From Nocardia carnea NBRC 14403 (GTDB taxonomy: Bacteria > Actinomycetota > Actinomycetes > Mycobacteriales > Mycobacteriaceae): a stretch of DNA of 64,000 nucleotides. Each line of letters starts with the position of its first letter. Position 1 is the stretch's first letter. Both the position numbers and the translations under genes were made by a program. Under the pieces are notes generated by a model. The model was given only the letters and a program-made list of their open reading frames with translations. It was not told the DNA's origin and did not search any database. Positions 51,729-60,565 of the stretch are shown here, in pieces. The stretch spans positions 1-64,000 of the forward strand of contig NZ_BAFV01000070.1 of NCBI RefSeq assembly GCF_000308515.1, in the 5' to 3' direction.

Positions 51729-51916
51729 CGCGCTCGCCCTTCCCTCGTCCGACCCGGACTCGCCCGAGCCTATCCACACGGCTCAGCATCTGCTGTTACC
51801 CCGGTCTCCATCCAGGCCGGCTCTTCCGGCACCGAAGCGAAAGCGCCGGTGCGATCGGGCAGCGTCGGTGGACCGATAAAAGCTGCGGCCACGGAGTCCG
51901 GTCGCCGGAGTTCGTG

Positions 51917-52353
51917 CTACTCGCTGGTGGTGTAGTAGACCGTCATCGAACGGTCCACGTCGCCATCATCAATCGGCGGGTTGAAGACCACAGTCTCGAT
52001 CGTCGCATCGCCGAGGCAGCCGACAGTCTCGTCTGCGAACTTCTTCAGAAGGTGCGCTGTCCCGGCCCGGCCGGTACCCGCCGGATGAGCCTGCGAAGCG
52101 TGGTAGACGATATTCGAGCCCGCCGGGACCGGACCGGCGACCTCGACGTCGTTGCCGAGGGCGTAGTACACATCGATCATCGGCCTGAATTCGGCGTTAT
52201 CGGTGAGCACCGTGTGAATGTCATGTTCAAGACCGTGATCTCGCCCAACTCGTCCATGGCGTTCGCGGTCTCTCGGAGAAGGTCGGAGAGCCGTCCGGCC
52301 TCCTCACCCGAGGCCCGGAAGTGCAGCTGCTTCCACTTCGGGATTCTCTCCAC
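51917..52353 (-). pseudogene. Frameshifted hypothetical gene
   Basis: Two overlapping frames on the minus strand look like one broken gene. From GTG 52353 the first frame reads MERIPKWKQLHFRASGEE and continues to EITVLNMTF; near 52208-52215 the sense continues only in another frame as VLTDNAEFRPMIDVYYALG down to the stop at 51917. One inserted base would restore a protein of about 145 aa. No family is recognised. It lies downstream of a DUF4288 gene on the same strand. A sequencing error is possible, but other genes close by are also broken. Confidence 0.5.
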
Positions 52354-52419
52354 AGTTCGCCCAATCCTGATAGTAAGTGTCGGTCGGCCGCGCGCCCTCG
52401 CTGGACGGCGCATCGCGTC

Positions 52420-52746
52420 TCAGTCGTCGAGCAGTGTCTCCCACCGCGAATAAGCTTCGAAGTCACGGAAGTGGCGCGAATACAGGACCCCACCCTGTGA
52501 GAGGTCATCGGTCAGCGATGCGGCGACGTCGATGATCGCGGTGGGCGTGACGGTGATCGTGTCGCCTGCTTCATTCTTATAGGCCCCCTCGTCGCTTCGG
52601 AAGTTCGTTTCTGCGAGTTCCGGCGCTTCAGCTTCGGATTCCGCGTAGACGAGGGTCGTATCGTCCCTGTACGAGGGCACATAATCGGCGGCATCGGAAG
52701 TGAATTTGAACAGTGTGATGGCAATGTAAGGCTTTTTGGCCATCAT
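52420..52746 (-). CDS. DUF4288 domain protein
   Basis: A 108-aa protein beginning MAKKPYIAITLFKFTSDAAD, with DDTTLVYAESEAEAPELAE (about 27-45), the pattern of DUF4288 proteins, which are small, widespread and often found near toxin-like or immunity-like genes in accessory regions. Function is unknown. ATG at 52744-52746 follows AAGGAG by 6 nt. It starts 3 bp after the HAD gene stop, so they are probably co-transcribed, with the frameshifted gene further downstream. Confidence 0.75.
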   Translation of the reverse strand: MMAKKPYIAITLFKFTSDAADYVPSYRDDTTLVYAESEAEAPELAETNFRSDEGAYKNEAGDTITVTPTAIIDVAASLTDDLSQGGVLYSRHFRDFEAYSRWETLLDD

Positions 52747-52749
52747 CAA

Positions 52750-53445
52750 CTACTCCTTACCTGCGCTTCGGACAACCGACTGCCGGAGCGCCTGCCGGAG
52801 TTGGGACACATCGGTGACAACCGCCGAGGGACGTCGTGCTGTCAGCCGCGCGAGCTTACTGGGTTTGTTGGCGAATGCGATTGTCGGAATCCCGGCGGCC
52901 TGCCCCGCTTCGATATCGGCGATCGAATCGCCGACGAACACGGCGTGCGCCTCGTTGCACCGCTGGTCGTTTAGAGCTGCGGTGAGCAGATGCGGTGCCG
53001 GCTTCAGTAGCGAGACATCAGCGGAGGTACGAGCATAGACACCAGCGATATACGCCGCGTAGTCGTCGGCCGCCAAAAAAGTGCGAATGGCAGCTTCCGA
53101 GTTGTTGCTTACAATAGCTACCGCAATCCCTGGAAGTTCGGCCGCTTCGCGGATGAACTCCAGTGCATGTGGTGTCGAATCAGCGCACATCACGGCCTGA
53201 GTCTCGAGATCCGTGAACCGGCGCTCGACGTCCGCGGCCAGTTCGGGTCGGGACTCGGCGGCGTATTCGAGCACCCGGAAAGGGTCCTGCGCTCCAATGA
53301 GCGCAAGCGGCGGATCACCGATCACGCCCAACAGTTCTTGCGCCACAACATCGCTGGGAATCCCGCTGAATACGCTGCATATCGGCCCATCGAAATCGAG
53401 AAGAATCAGCCACCGGCCACCCAGCAACGTCCCCAGCGCCGTCAC
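52750..53445 (-). CDS. HAD family phosphatase-like hydrolase
   Basis: A 231-aa haloacid-dehalogenase-superfamily hydrolase, probably a phosphatase. All four motifs are present: LILLDFDGPICS (nucleophile D-x-D, about 14-25), AIVSNNSEAA (motif II Ser), SLLKPAPHLL (motif III Lys) and VFVGDSIADIEAG (motif IV). An alpha-helical C1 cap follows motif I. GTG at 53443-53445 overlaps the stop of the upstream GntR gene (GTGA), so in an intact locus the two were coupled. In actinomycetes this HAD type is often found directly after such GntR genes. Confidence 0.88.
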   Translation of the reverse strand: MTALGTLLGGRWLILLDFDGPICSVFSGIPSDVVAQELLGVIGDPPLALIGAQDPFRVLEYAAESRPELAADVERRFTDLETQAVMCADSTPHALEFIREAAELPGIAVAIVSNNSEAAIRTFLAADDYAAYIAGVYARTSADVSLLKPAPHLLTAALNDQRCNEAHAVFVGDSIADIEAGQAAGIPTIAFANKPSKLARLTARRPSAVVTDVSQLRQALRQSVVRSAGKE

Positions 53446-54225
53446 GGCCGGTAGTCCCGGGCAACCGAGTTCCAGATGCTGTCGAACCAAACCTGCGACT
53501 GGTCGACGAACTGACTACTGCTGGAATCGGGATCGGCGTCGCGCGAGTACTGGAAGAGCATGGCGTCCTTGCCCATCAGGTCCCAGATCGCCGTCGACTC
53601 GCCGTCGAGCTCGAGCTTGCTTTCCCGCACAGGGTAGTAGCCGAAGAACACACGCTCCCGGTTCAGAACGTAGAGCTTGAAAAGTGGAGTCGCAGGATAC
53701 GAACGGACCTGCGCTGCCGCAGAGGCAACGAGCCCCAACCGGCCGAGTTCATCTACCGCATCGACGATAGCCAGCGCGTGCCGCTCCATGATGCGGGTAG
53801 CACGGCGACGAAACGCGGGACTGTCGGCCAAGTCGTCCACCCGCGCCGGGAGCGTCCACGGCGAGGATGTATCCGGAACGAGCATTCGCACCGTGCAGTG
53901 TCTCCCCGGAGAATCCGGCGAAGTCGATCGTGACCGTGGACGATCCGAAGGACTGTTCGATATGCGGACGCAATCCGACCGGCCGCTCCGTACGCTCCCG
54001 AACATAGACACCGCTCCCCTTTCGGGACACAACCAAGCCCTCGTCGCGCAGGATGCGAACGGCCTGCTCCGCCGTGGCCTTGGCGACGCCGAACCGTTCC
54101 CTGAGTTGCGGACCCGACGGCAATCGCTCGCCCGGGGACAGTTTCCGGGTCAGAATCGCCGCCCGGAGCACGTTTGCGATCTGCTGCGAAGGTGGCCGGG
54201 GGTCATCCGGGTCGATCGGGTCCAT
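53442..54225 (-). pseudogene. GntR family regulator disrupted by internal deletion
   Basis: The N-terminal half (from 54225, MDPIDPDDPRPPSQQIANVL) is an intact GntR helix-turn-helix (LRERFGVAKATAEQAVRILR, about 42-61) followed by FAGFSGETLHGA. There the reading frame changes: the C-terminal half, VRMLVPDTSSPWTLPARVDD down to FDSIWNSVARDYRP at 53442, is in another frame. Intact relatives that I recall have some 20 further residues at this join. GGTGCGAAT at the junction serves both frames (HGA / VRM), as expected for deletion between short GTGCG repeats. The operators upstream are intact. Confidence 0.75.
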
Positions 54226-54244
54226 TCGACCACAGTAGCCAATC

Positions 54245-54310
54245 TACCTAGGTACGCCAGGACCTCTTGCTCACCCTGGGCAGCTTCACCTATCGTTATT
54301 TACCTAGGCA
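54245..54310. promoter_or_regulatory. GntR operator pair
   Basis: TACCTAGGTA, a perfect palindrome, is at 54245-54254, 20 bp upstream of the GntR start, and TACCTAGGCA is at 54301-54310, 100 bp upstream of the divergent small gene. ACCTAGGT-like sites are typical for GntR proteins that regulate themselves and a divergent partner. With the regulator broken, both promoters may be deregulated. Confidence 0.65.
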
Positions 54311-54409
54311 GGTTGGGTATGTTGCGGCGGGGTCGAAGGTCCCGCAAGCACTCCCCGTCCCGCCACGGAGGCGAGCCGAACCCCCTGTCGCGATCTGTGA
54401 AGGAGAGCT

Positions 54410-54655
54410 TTGAACAATGAGCACGCCCCGCGTCCGCACATCCCCTCGAGATCTCCACTGTCACAAAGGTCGATAGATGCCGCGTTGAATCTGTGGCGCG
54501 AGGGTGAGTGCTACGACTGCGCCACACTGGAACGAATCGCAGCAGGCCTGCGAAGCCTTGACACACCTCTCGATGGGCCCGAACTACGCACCCAATATGA
54601 GATCGATGGTGTCATCGCACGCTGGAAAGCCGCACGTCAAAGGAATACTCGGTGA
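54410..54655 (+). CDS. 81-aa hypothetical protein, divergent from GntR
   Basis: A small soluble protein beginning MNNEHAPRPHIPSRSPLSQR with a helical core SIDAALNLWREGECYDCATL and QYEIDGVIARWKAARQRN at the end. Two Cys (ECYDC) are spaced CxxC-like but two residues apart. TTG at 54410 is preceded by AAGGAG at 5-6 nt. It overlaps the next gene by 4 bp (GTGA). Pairs like this, divergent from GntR-HAD genes, recur in actinomycetes to my recollection, but no function is assigned. Confidence 0.65.
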   Translation: MNNEHAPRPHIPSRSPLSQRSIDAALNLWREGECYDCATLERIAAGLRSLDTPLDGPELRTQYEIDGVIARWKAARQRNTR

Positions 54656-55053
54656 CCGCGCACTCGGACCGGGTACCGGCGATCGCATATATCCGCACAG
54701 ATCTGTGTGGAGCATCTCGGCGGCTGGACGGGCAACGCCTGCACCGACTATCCCTTCGCCTGGGATATGAACTACAGGAAACGATTCGGACCGACACCAC
54801 AGTTCCCGACCGGTTGGCGCTACTCGAGGACCGCATCCGAAACCATCAGGCCGAAGCGGTATTCGTGCCCACAGCCGACCACCTGGATGGACAGTTGGCC
54901 CGGATTGTCGTAAAGGCCGACGTGATAGAGCAGGATGGGCGGACCCATGCGAGGTGGTCGCCATTTGCGAACTTACTCGACGAAACCGCTATTGCACGAC
55001 TAACGCAACGGTGGATCGATGAGCGACACCGAATTCGCAACCACACCGAATGA
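54652..55053 (+). CDS. Hypothetical protein with degenerate resolvase-like fold
   Basis: A 133-aa protein: PAIAYIRTDLCGASRRLDGQ at 9-28 followed by LSLRLGYELQETI, DRLALLEDRIRNHQAEAVFVP and a HLDG motif. The order resembles the N-terminal domain of serine recombinases (Y-x-R-x-S, GY, L-l, av-vps, hl), but the catalytic Ser position reads Asp in YIRTD and no DNA-binding part follows. So it is not an active recombinase and may have been recruited to another role. GTG at 54652 overlaps the preceding gene by 4 bp, forming a two-gene unit under the GntR operator. Confidence 0.6.
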   Translation: MTAHSDRVPAIAYIRTDLCGASRRLDGQRLHRLSLRLGYELQETIRTDTTVPDRLALLEDRIRNHQAEAVFVPTADHLDGQLARIVVKADVIEQDGRTHARWSPFANLLDETAIARLTQRWIDERHRIRNHTE

Positions 55054-55098
55054 ACTGACCCCGGTCGCTGCCCACGAAAATGCCGATTCTGCGCAGAA

Positions 55099-55400
55099 TC
55101 ACTTCACCGGCCTCGACTCGCAGTTCGCCGCACGCAGCACGATCAGGTCTCCCGGCCGGGCAGAGGCCCTGCCGTCGTCGCTATCGACGACCATCGACCC
55201 CGCCGTAACAATCCATACCTCCTCGTAGGGGGCTACGAGCGGCGCCCGCGTACCGGCGTCCAGCTGCGTGAAGCCGACGCTCATCCGGCCGTACCCCTCT
55301 CCGCCACCACGGAGCCGAACCGGATCCCGCCCTCGATATGTTCCCAGGTCCGCACATCGGCGGGCGGGAAAGCCGGATCGGCCGCGCGGACACACCGGGC
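55099..55400 (-). pseudogene. Cupin-domain protein remnant
   Basis: Two frames on the minus strand join into a cupin: the upstream frame reads FPPADVRTWEHIEGGIRFGS (about 55368-55309) and ends at TGA near 55280, where MSVGFTQLDAGTRAPLVAPY begins in another frame and runs through EEVWIVTAGSMVVDSDDG to the stop at 55099. Adding one base at GCCGGATGAGC would fuse them. There is no good start codon for the upstream part, so the N terminus is lost too. The closest type is an EutQ/RmlC-like small-molecule cupin. Confidence 0.55.
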
Positions 55401-55477
55401 TCGCTCGTCTTATCATCGTAGGTCGGCAAAGAGTTTCTCCCGCGTAGGTTTCGACTTCCCCGGCGGATTCCAGACCG

Positions 55478-55840
55478 TCACCGGCGACGCCTATCCGTCT
55501 GCTTGGGATGTCCGGCCCCGGCCTGTGTTATCCACACCGTCCGGGACTCGTCGTCGATCGCATACCAGACACGACCGCCACCGGTGACCTCGTATTGCCA
55601 CTGCTCTAGTTCGATAGCATCGATCTTCACTCTGGCCAGGTCGTACTTCAACGGATGCTGCCGGGCTGGTTCGTCACGGCACCGCGGATCGGCAGTCAGT
55701 GCAAGCCAGGCGCGGTCCAGATTCCCTGGAACCTGAGACCGAAGCGCTGCCCATCCGATCGCTGCCTGCCGATCGACCACCCGCACCACCCAGCCGGTCG
55801 GGCGGCGGACTTCGTCACCACGCCCCAGCTTGTCAGTCAT
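55478..55840 (-). CDS. Toxin-like protein of a two-gene module
   Basis: A 120-aa basic protein beginning MTDKLGRGDEVRRPTGWVVR. The C-terminal part KIDAIELEQWQYEVTGGGRV (about 76-95) followed by WYAIDDESRTVWITQAGAGHPKQTD has the compact beta-sheet pattern with late conserved basic residues seen in RelE/ParE-type toxins, though homology is not certain. Its ATG at 55838-55840 overlaps the upstream antitoxin-like gene by 8 bp, the order (antitoxin first) usual for type II modules. It could alternatively be a plain conserved protein. Confidence 0.6.
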   Translation of the reverse strand: MTDKLGRGDEVRRPTGWVVRVVDRQAAIGWAALRSQVPGNLDRAWLALTADPRCRDEPARQHPLKYDLARVKIDAIELEQWQYEVTGGGRVWYAIDDESRTVWITQAGAGHPKQTDRRRR

Positions 55841-56300
55841 CACCACCACCGGGCCGCTCCACTTCCGCAGACCCGGTTGTATCGAACGGCCCGCGTAGGC
55901 GCGTGGCCAGATCTGGATCGGAGTAGATCTCGGCGGTCGACTGCCATTCGGTGAACGCCCGCGCAAAAGGCAACAGCAGTCCAGTTGCCGCACCGGCGAG
56001 TAGGTGATCGAGAAGTTCAGTGACACACTGCGGCCGCGCTTCGACAGGGAGCCACTTCAGCCAGGGTAGTTCCTCGGCGAAGACCTCTTCCGCAAGTGCT
56101 CGGTTGCTCTTGGCGATGATGGCCAGCGACCGAGCGGCCAGACCGAGCCCCTGGACCAGCGCATCAAAGCGCTCGGAGCGCATGAGCACCAGATTCTCCG
56201 CGTCACGACGCTCGAGGATCACATCCGCATCCTCCAGCGCGGGGAAGACACTGGTCTGCTTGTTGATCAGCGTCGAGAAAGCGAAGGTCCGAGTAGCCAT
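55833..56300 (-). CDS. Antitoxin-like protein (Phd-type N terminus)
   Basis: A 155-aa protein. The first 45 residues, with TFAFSTLINKQTSVFPALED and VILERRDAENLVLM, resemble Phd/YefM antitoxins (strand, helix, then DxxxxxRRD and LVL). The C-terminal 110 residues are an Ala/Leu-rich helical extension (LLAGAATGLLLPFARAFTEW) that ordinary Phd proteins lack. It overlaps the toxin-like gene by 8 bp. GAACT (56316-56320) and AGTTC (56329-56333) form an inverted repeat just upstream of its ATG and could be an autoregulatory operator. Confidence 0.6.
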   Translation of the reverse strand: MATRTFAFSTLINKQTSVFPALEDADVILERRDAENLVLMRSERFDALVQGLGLAARSLAIIAKSNRALAEEVFAEELPWLKWLPVEARPQCVTELLDHLLAGAATGLLLPFARAFTEWQSTAEIYSDPDLATRLRGPFDTTGSAEVERPGGGDD

Positions 56301-56315
56301 GCCATCATGGTACCC

Positions 56316-56333
56316 GAACTTCGAAAGTAGTTC
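56316..56333. promoter_or_regulatory. Operator candidate of the toxin-antitoxin-like pair
   Basis: GAACT and AGTTC are separated by 8 bp (TCGAAAGT), 16 bp upstream of the antitoxin-like start. Type II antitoxins commonly bind such repeats to repress their own operon. The arms are short, so the call is tentative. Confidence 0.4.
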
Positions 56334-56457
56334 AGTTACAGTAAGCGGGAGCTATCGGCGGTAGGCCGTCTTGTTGCCGAGAAATTCGTCGAAGTCACCG
56401 GTCGGTTGTAGACGTCCAGGATGCCCCACCAGCCGGTATCAACACAGATGTGGAACG

Positions 56458-56497
56458 ACCGAGGGCCGGTCCACCTGACGGTGGACCGGCCCTCGGT
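56458..56497 (-). terminator. Terminator of groEL
   Basis: A perfect 18-bp stem, ACCGAGGGCCGGTCCACC (56458-56475) with GGTGGACCGGCCCTCGGT (56480-56497), and a TGAC tetraloop. It begins 28 bp after the groEL stop codon. It is among the strongest hairpins in the window and fits a highly expressed gene. No U-tract follows on the minus strand. Confidence 0.85.
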
Positions 56498-56524
56498 TCG
56501 AAAAGGGTTGCCGGGAGGCTGGAC

Positions 56525-58216
<1,692 letters not shown>

Positions 58217-58289
58217 CTACGCTGTGGCCAGGCTCGGTGCCCGCGACGGACGACCAGGGGTGTCGTGTACCCGATCTCACCGTCCCGAC

Positions 58290-58316
58290 CTAGCACTCTC
58301 CGTTCGAGAGTGCCAA
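58290..58316. promoter_or_regulatory. CIRCE element 1
   Basis: CTAGCACTC (58290-58298) and GAGTGCCAA (58308-58316) with a 9-bp spacer match the CIRCE consensus TTAGCACTC-N9-GAGTGCTAA with two mismatches. It lies 140 bp upstream of the groEL start. HrcA binding and heat induction follow from the element; no hrcA gene is in the window. Confidence 0.92.
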
Positions 58317-58324
58317 AGCCATTT

Positions 58325-58351
58325 TTAGCACTCGCCGATAGCGAGTGCAAG
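58325..58351. promoter_or_regulatory. CIRCE element 2
   Basis: TTAGCACTC (58325-58333) and GAGTGCAAG (58343-58351) with a 9-bp spacer form a second CIRCE copy, 8 bp from the first. The paired arrangement upstream of groEL2 is also known from other actinobacteria and gives tighter HrcA repression. Confidence 0.92.
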
Positions 58352-58405
58352 GTAGATGCTCGTGAAGACCGCGAGAACCCCACCGCTCGACCTACCGGAA
58401 ATACC

Positions 58406-58699
58406 TCACAGGCTGTCCGTCACACGGAGGGCGAGCGCCAGGAAGGCGTCCGCGCGCCGCTCTTCCGGACTCCGGGGTTCCCCCTCGTCGATGGTGACGA
58501 ATTCGGCATCGTGCAGGAGAAGCTCCGCTTCGACCCGCATGATCGCGCGGATGAACGGCGGCGCGACCTCGGGTGGCAGATCACCGTTGACCACGTAGCT
58601 GCCGTCGGACAGGGATTCGGTCGAAACATAGGTGAGTGCGCGCAGCAGATCGTCCCGGTGTTCCCCGGCGACCAGATCGGGGTCCGTTTCATCCGCCAT
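58406..58699 (-). CDS. 97-aa acidic hypothetical protein
   Basis: A small soluble acidic protein beginning MADETDPDLVAGEHRDDLLR, with LTYVSTESLSDGSYVVNGD in the middle and EERRADAFLALALRVTDSL at the end. No domain is recognised. It lies between groEL and the ClpN-domain gene, in the same direction as the latter but 155 bp beyond its stop. Its start at 58697-58699 has no obvious ribosome-binding site. It may belong to the stress-related group, but that is only position. Confidence 0.6.
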   Translation of the reverse strand: MADETDPDLVAGEHRDDLLRALTYVSTESLSDGSYVVNGDLPPEVAPPFIRAIMRVEAELLLHDAEFVTIDEGEPRSPEERRADAFLALALRVTDSL

Positions 58700-58854
58700 T
58701 GCTATAGGTTACCGGGACTACCGCCCCCGCCGGGAGCGCCGGCGCGAACACCGGGGACACGCCACAGCGCCCCCGACCACAACAACGGTGCGCAGCACTG
58801 CCCGGTTTCCGCTGCTCAGGGCGACTATCGGGCGGACCGCAGCGCGGCGGCCTA

Positions 58855-59619
58855 TTACTTACCGGCGACGATCTGCTGAAGGATCTCGATCAACCGCGCT
58901 TCGAGCGCATCCTTGCGCAGACCCGCATCGGACAGGACGCCCGTCCCGTTCTCCTGCTCCAGAATCGCCAGCAGGACGTGTTCGGTGCCGATGTAGTTGT
59001 GACCCAGGCGCAGCGCTTCCCGGAACGTCAGTTCCAGCGCCTTCTTGGTTTCGGCATCGAAGGGCACGAGCCCGCTCATCTTGCCGCTGGAGGTAGCGGC
59101 CTTCAATTCTTCGGGCGAGATCGCCGCGCCCGGTTCCGCACCCGATACCGCGATGGCGGCGGCCGCGAGATCGGCCGGCGAGACGTCCTGGTCGGCGATG
59201 AGCCGGACCGCCAGGCTGTCGGACTCACTCAGCAGGCCGAGGATGAGATGGGGCAGGTGAATCTCGGCACTACCGGCGCCGCCGGCTGCTTCTTGAGCGG
59301 CGACGACCATCGTCCGGGCCCGTTCGGTGAATTTGGCGAAGCCCGCGTTGGGGTCCATTTCGGCGGATGGATCCCCGGGCGCCTTGGGAACGAAACGTTT
59401 CTGCGCGGCCTGTTTGCTGACGCCCATACTCGTGCCGATATCGGTCCAGGAGGCGCCCGAGCGGCGCGCCTGATCGACGAAGTGGCCGATCAGATGGTCG
59501 GCCACGTCGCCGAGGTGTCCCGCGGCGACCACCGCGTCGGACAGCTGTTCCAGGGCATTGTCGGGGCGAGCTTTTTTGATGACCTCGATGAGGTCGTCCA
59601 ATCGCACTGGTGAGTTCAT
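58855..59619 (-). CDS. Clp N-terminal domain protein with helix-turn-helix
   Basis: A 254-aa protein combining an N-terminal helical region with a helix-turn-helix (ASWTDIGTSMGVSKQAAQKR, about 56-75) and a C-terminal double ClpN (Clp_N) domain: IHLPHLILGLLSESDSLAVR and LGHNYIGTEHVLLAILEQEN are the two repeat signatures, as in ClpC/ClpB N domains that bind substrates or adaptors. There is no AAA+ module, so it is not an unfoldase; it may be a regulator that senses ClpC adaptors or modifies Clp function. Two CGTCAAC-N5-GTTGACG operators lie right before its start, implying autoregulation. Confidence 0.88.
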   Translation of the reverse strand: MNSPVRLDDLIEVIKKARPDNALEQLSDAVVAAGHLGDVADHLIGHFVDQARRSGASWTDIGTSMGVSKQAAQKRFVPKAPGDPSAEMDPNAGFAKFTERARTMVVAAQEAAGGAGSAEIHLPHLILGLLSESDSLAVRLIADQDVSPADLAAAAIAVSGAEPGAAISPEELKAATSSGKMSGLVPFDAETKKALELTFREALRLGHNYIGTEHVLLAILEQENGTGVLSDAGLRKDALEARLIEILQQIVAGK

Positions 59620-59620
59620 G

Positions 59621-59668
59621 CGTCAACTATAGGTTGACGAATTCGCTATCGTCAACCGAAAGTTGACG
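59621..59668. promoter_or_regulatory. Two tandem CGTCAAC-N5-GTTGACG operators
   Basis: CGTCAAC (59621-59627)/GTTGACG (59633-59639) and CGTCAAC (59650-59656)/GTTGACG (59662-59668) are two identical inverted repeats, 29 bp centre to centre. They abut the start codon (59617-59619) of the ClpN-domain helix-turn-helix gene and lie between it and pss. They are the best candidate operators in the window for a self-regulating gene. Confidence 0.75.
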
Positions 59669-59671
59669 ATC

Positions 59672-60565
59672 TCAGTTCCGGCCGCTCGGCCGCCGCAACC
59701 GCAGGCGGGAATCCCCACGCAGCACCGGGCGCCGGATCTCCGGCCGGCGCAGTACCGGCAACCGCCGATCGGCCCGGCGCTGAGCCCGCCGCTCGGACGG
59801 TTTGTACTGCCAGGTCTCGGGCCGGGCAGCCACCCACCGCTGCGAGTACCAGGCGAACGGGATATGCCCGATATACATCACGATGAGCACCAGCAGCAGC
59901 ACGATCGGATAGGTGATCAGCGCGGCACCGGCCACCGCGACCAGCACCAGCAGCCCCGCGGCGGCCTGCGGGGCCACCGAAACCGATTTCATGGCCAGCG
60001 TCGGGATCGTGCTCACACACAGCGCCGCGGTGAACACCGTCCAAGCCGCCACGATCGGAAAACTGGTCCACCAGCCCTCGCCGAACTGGACGAACAATGC
60101 GATCGGCGCCATGGCGATGAGCGCACCCGCGGGCGCGGGTACGCCGACGAAGTACTCCCGCGCCCAATCGGGCCGGGTGTCGTCGTCCATCAGCGTGTTG
60201 AACCGCGCCAGCCGCAGCACGATGCTCACCGCGTACAGCAGGGCGATGATCCAGCCGGCGCTACTGCTCTCACCGTCGAACAGCACGACATAGATCACCA
60301 GCGCCGGCGCCACCCCGAACGAGATGGCATCGGATAGTGAATCCAGCTCCGCACCGATCTTGGTGGTGGCCGACAGCAACCGGGCCAGCCGGCCGTCCAG
60401 GGTGTCGAGCACCGCGGCGGCGCCGATCATGGCCAGCGCGATCTTCAGTTCGCCTTCGAGACCGAATTTCACCGCGGAAAGCCCCGAGCACAGCGCCAGG
60501 ATCGTGACGATACTCGGCAGCAACCTGATGGACCGGCGCCGCCTGCCTTCGATGACCTGCTCCAT
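59672..60565 (-). CDS. pssA: CDP-diacylglycerol-serine O-phosphatidyltransferase
   Basis: PssA makes phosphatidylserine from CDP-diacylglycerol and L-serine in the membrane, the precursor of phosphatidylethanolamine. The 297-aa protein carries the complete CDP-alcohol phosphotransferase motif in DTLDGRLARLLSATTKIG and ELDSLSD (D-x2-DG-x2-AR-x8-G-x3-D-x3-D, about 54-79), then six to seven membrane helices and a long, Arg-rich cytoplasmic tail (about 250-297). Its ATG shares a base with the TAA of psd (TAATG overlap), so the pathway genes are coupled. The pssA-psd order is as in mycobacteria. Confidence 0.95.
   Translation of the reverse strand: MEQVIEGRRRRSIRLLPSIVTILALCSGLSAVKFGLEGELKIALAMIGAAAVLDTLDGRLARLLSATTKIGAELDSLSDAISFGVAPALVIYVVLFDGESSSAGWIIALLYAVSIVLRLARFNTLMDDDTRPDWAREYFVGVPAPAGALIAMAPIALFVQFGEGWWTSFPIVAAWTVFTAALCVSTIPTLAMKSVSVAPQAAAGLLVLVAVAGAALITYPIVLLLVLIVMYIGHIPFAWYSQRWVAARPETWQYKPSERRAQRRADRRLPVLRRPEIRRPVLRGDSRLRLRRPSGRN

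Noticed and set aside
55019-55228. 69-aa plus-strand open frame
   Set aside because: It is antisense to the cupin remnant and has no ribosome-binding site; the cupin frames carry recognisable sequence.
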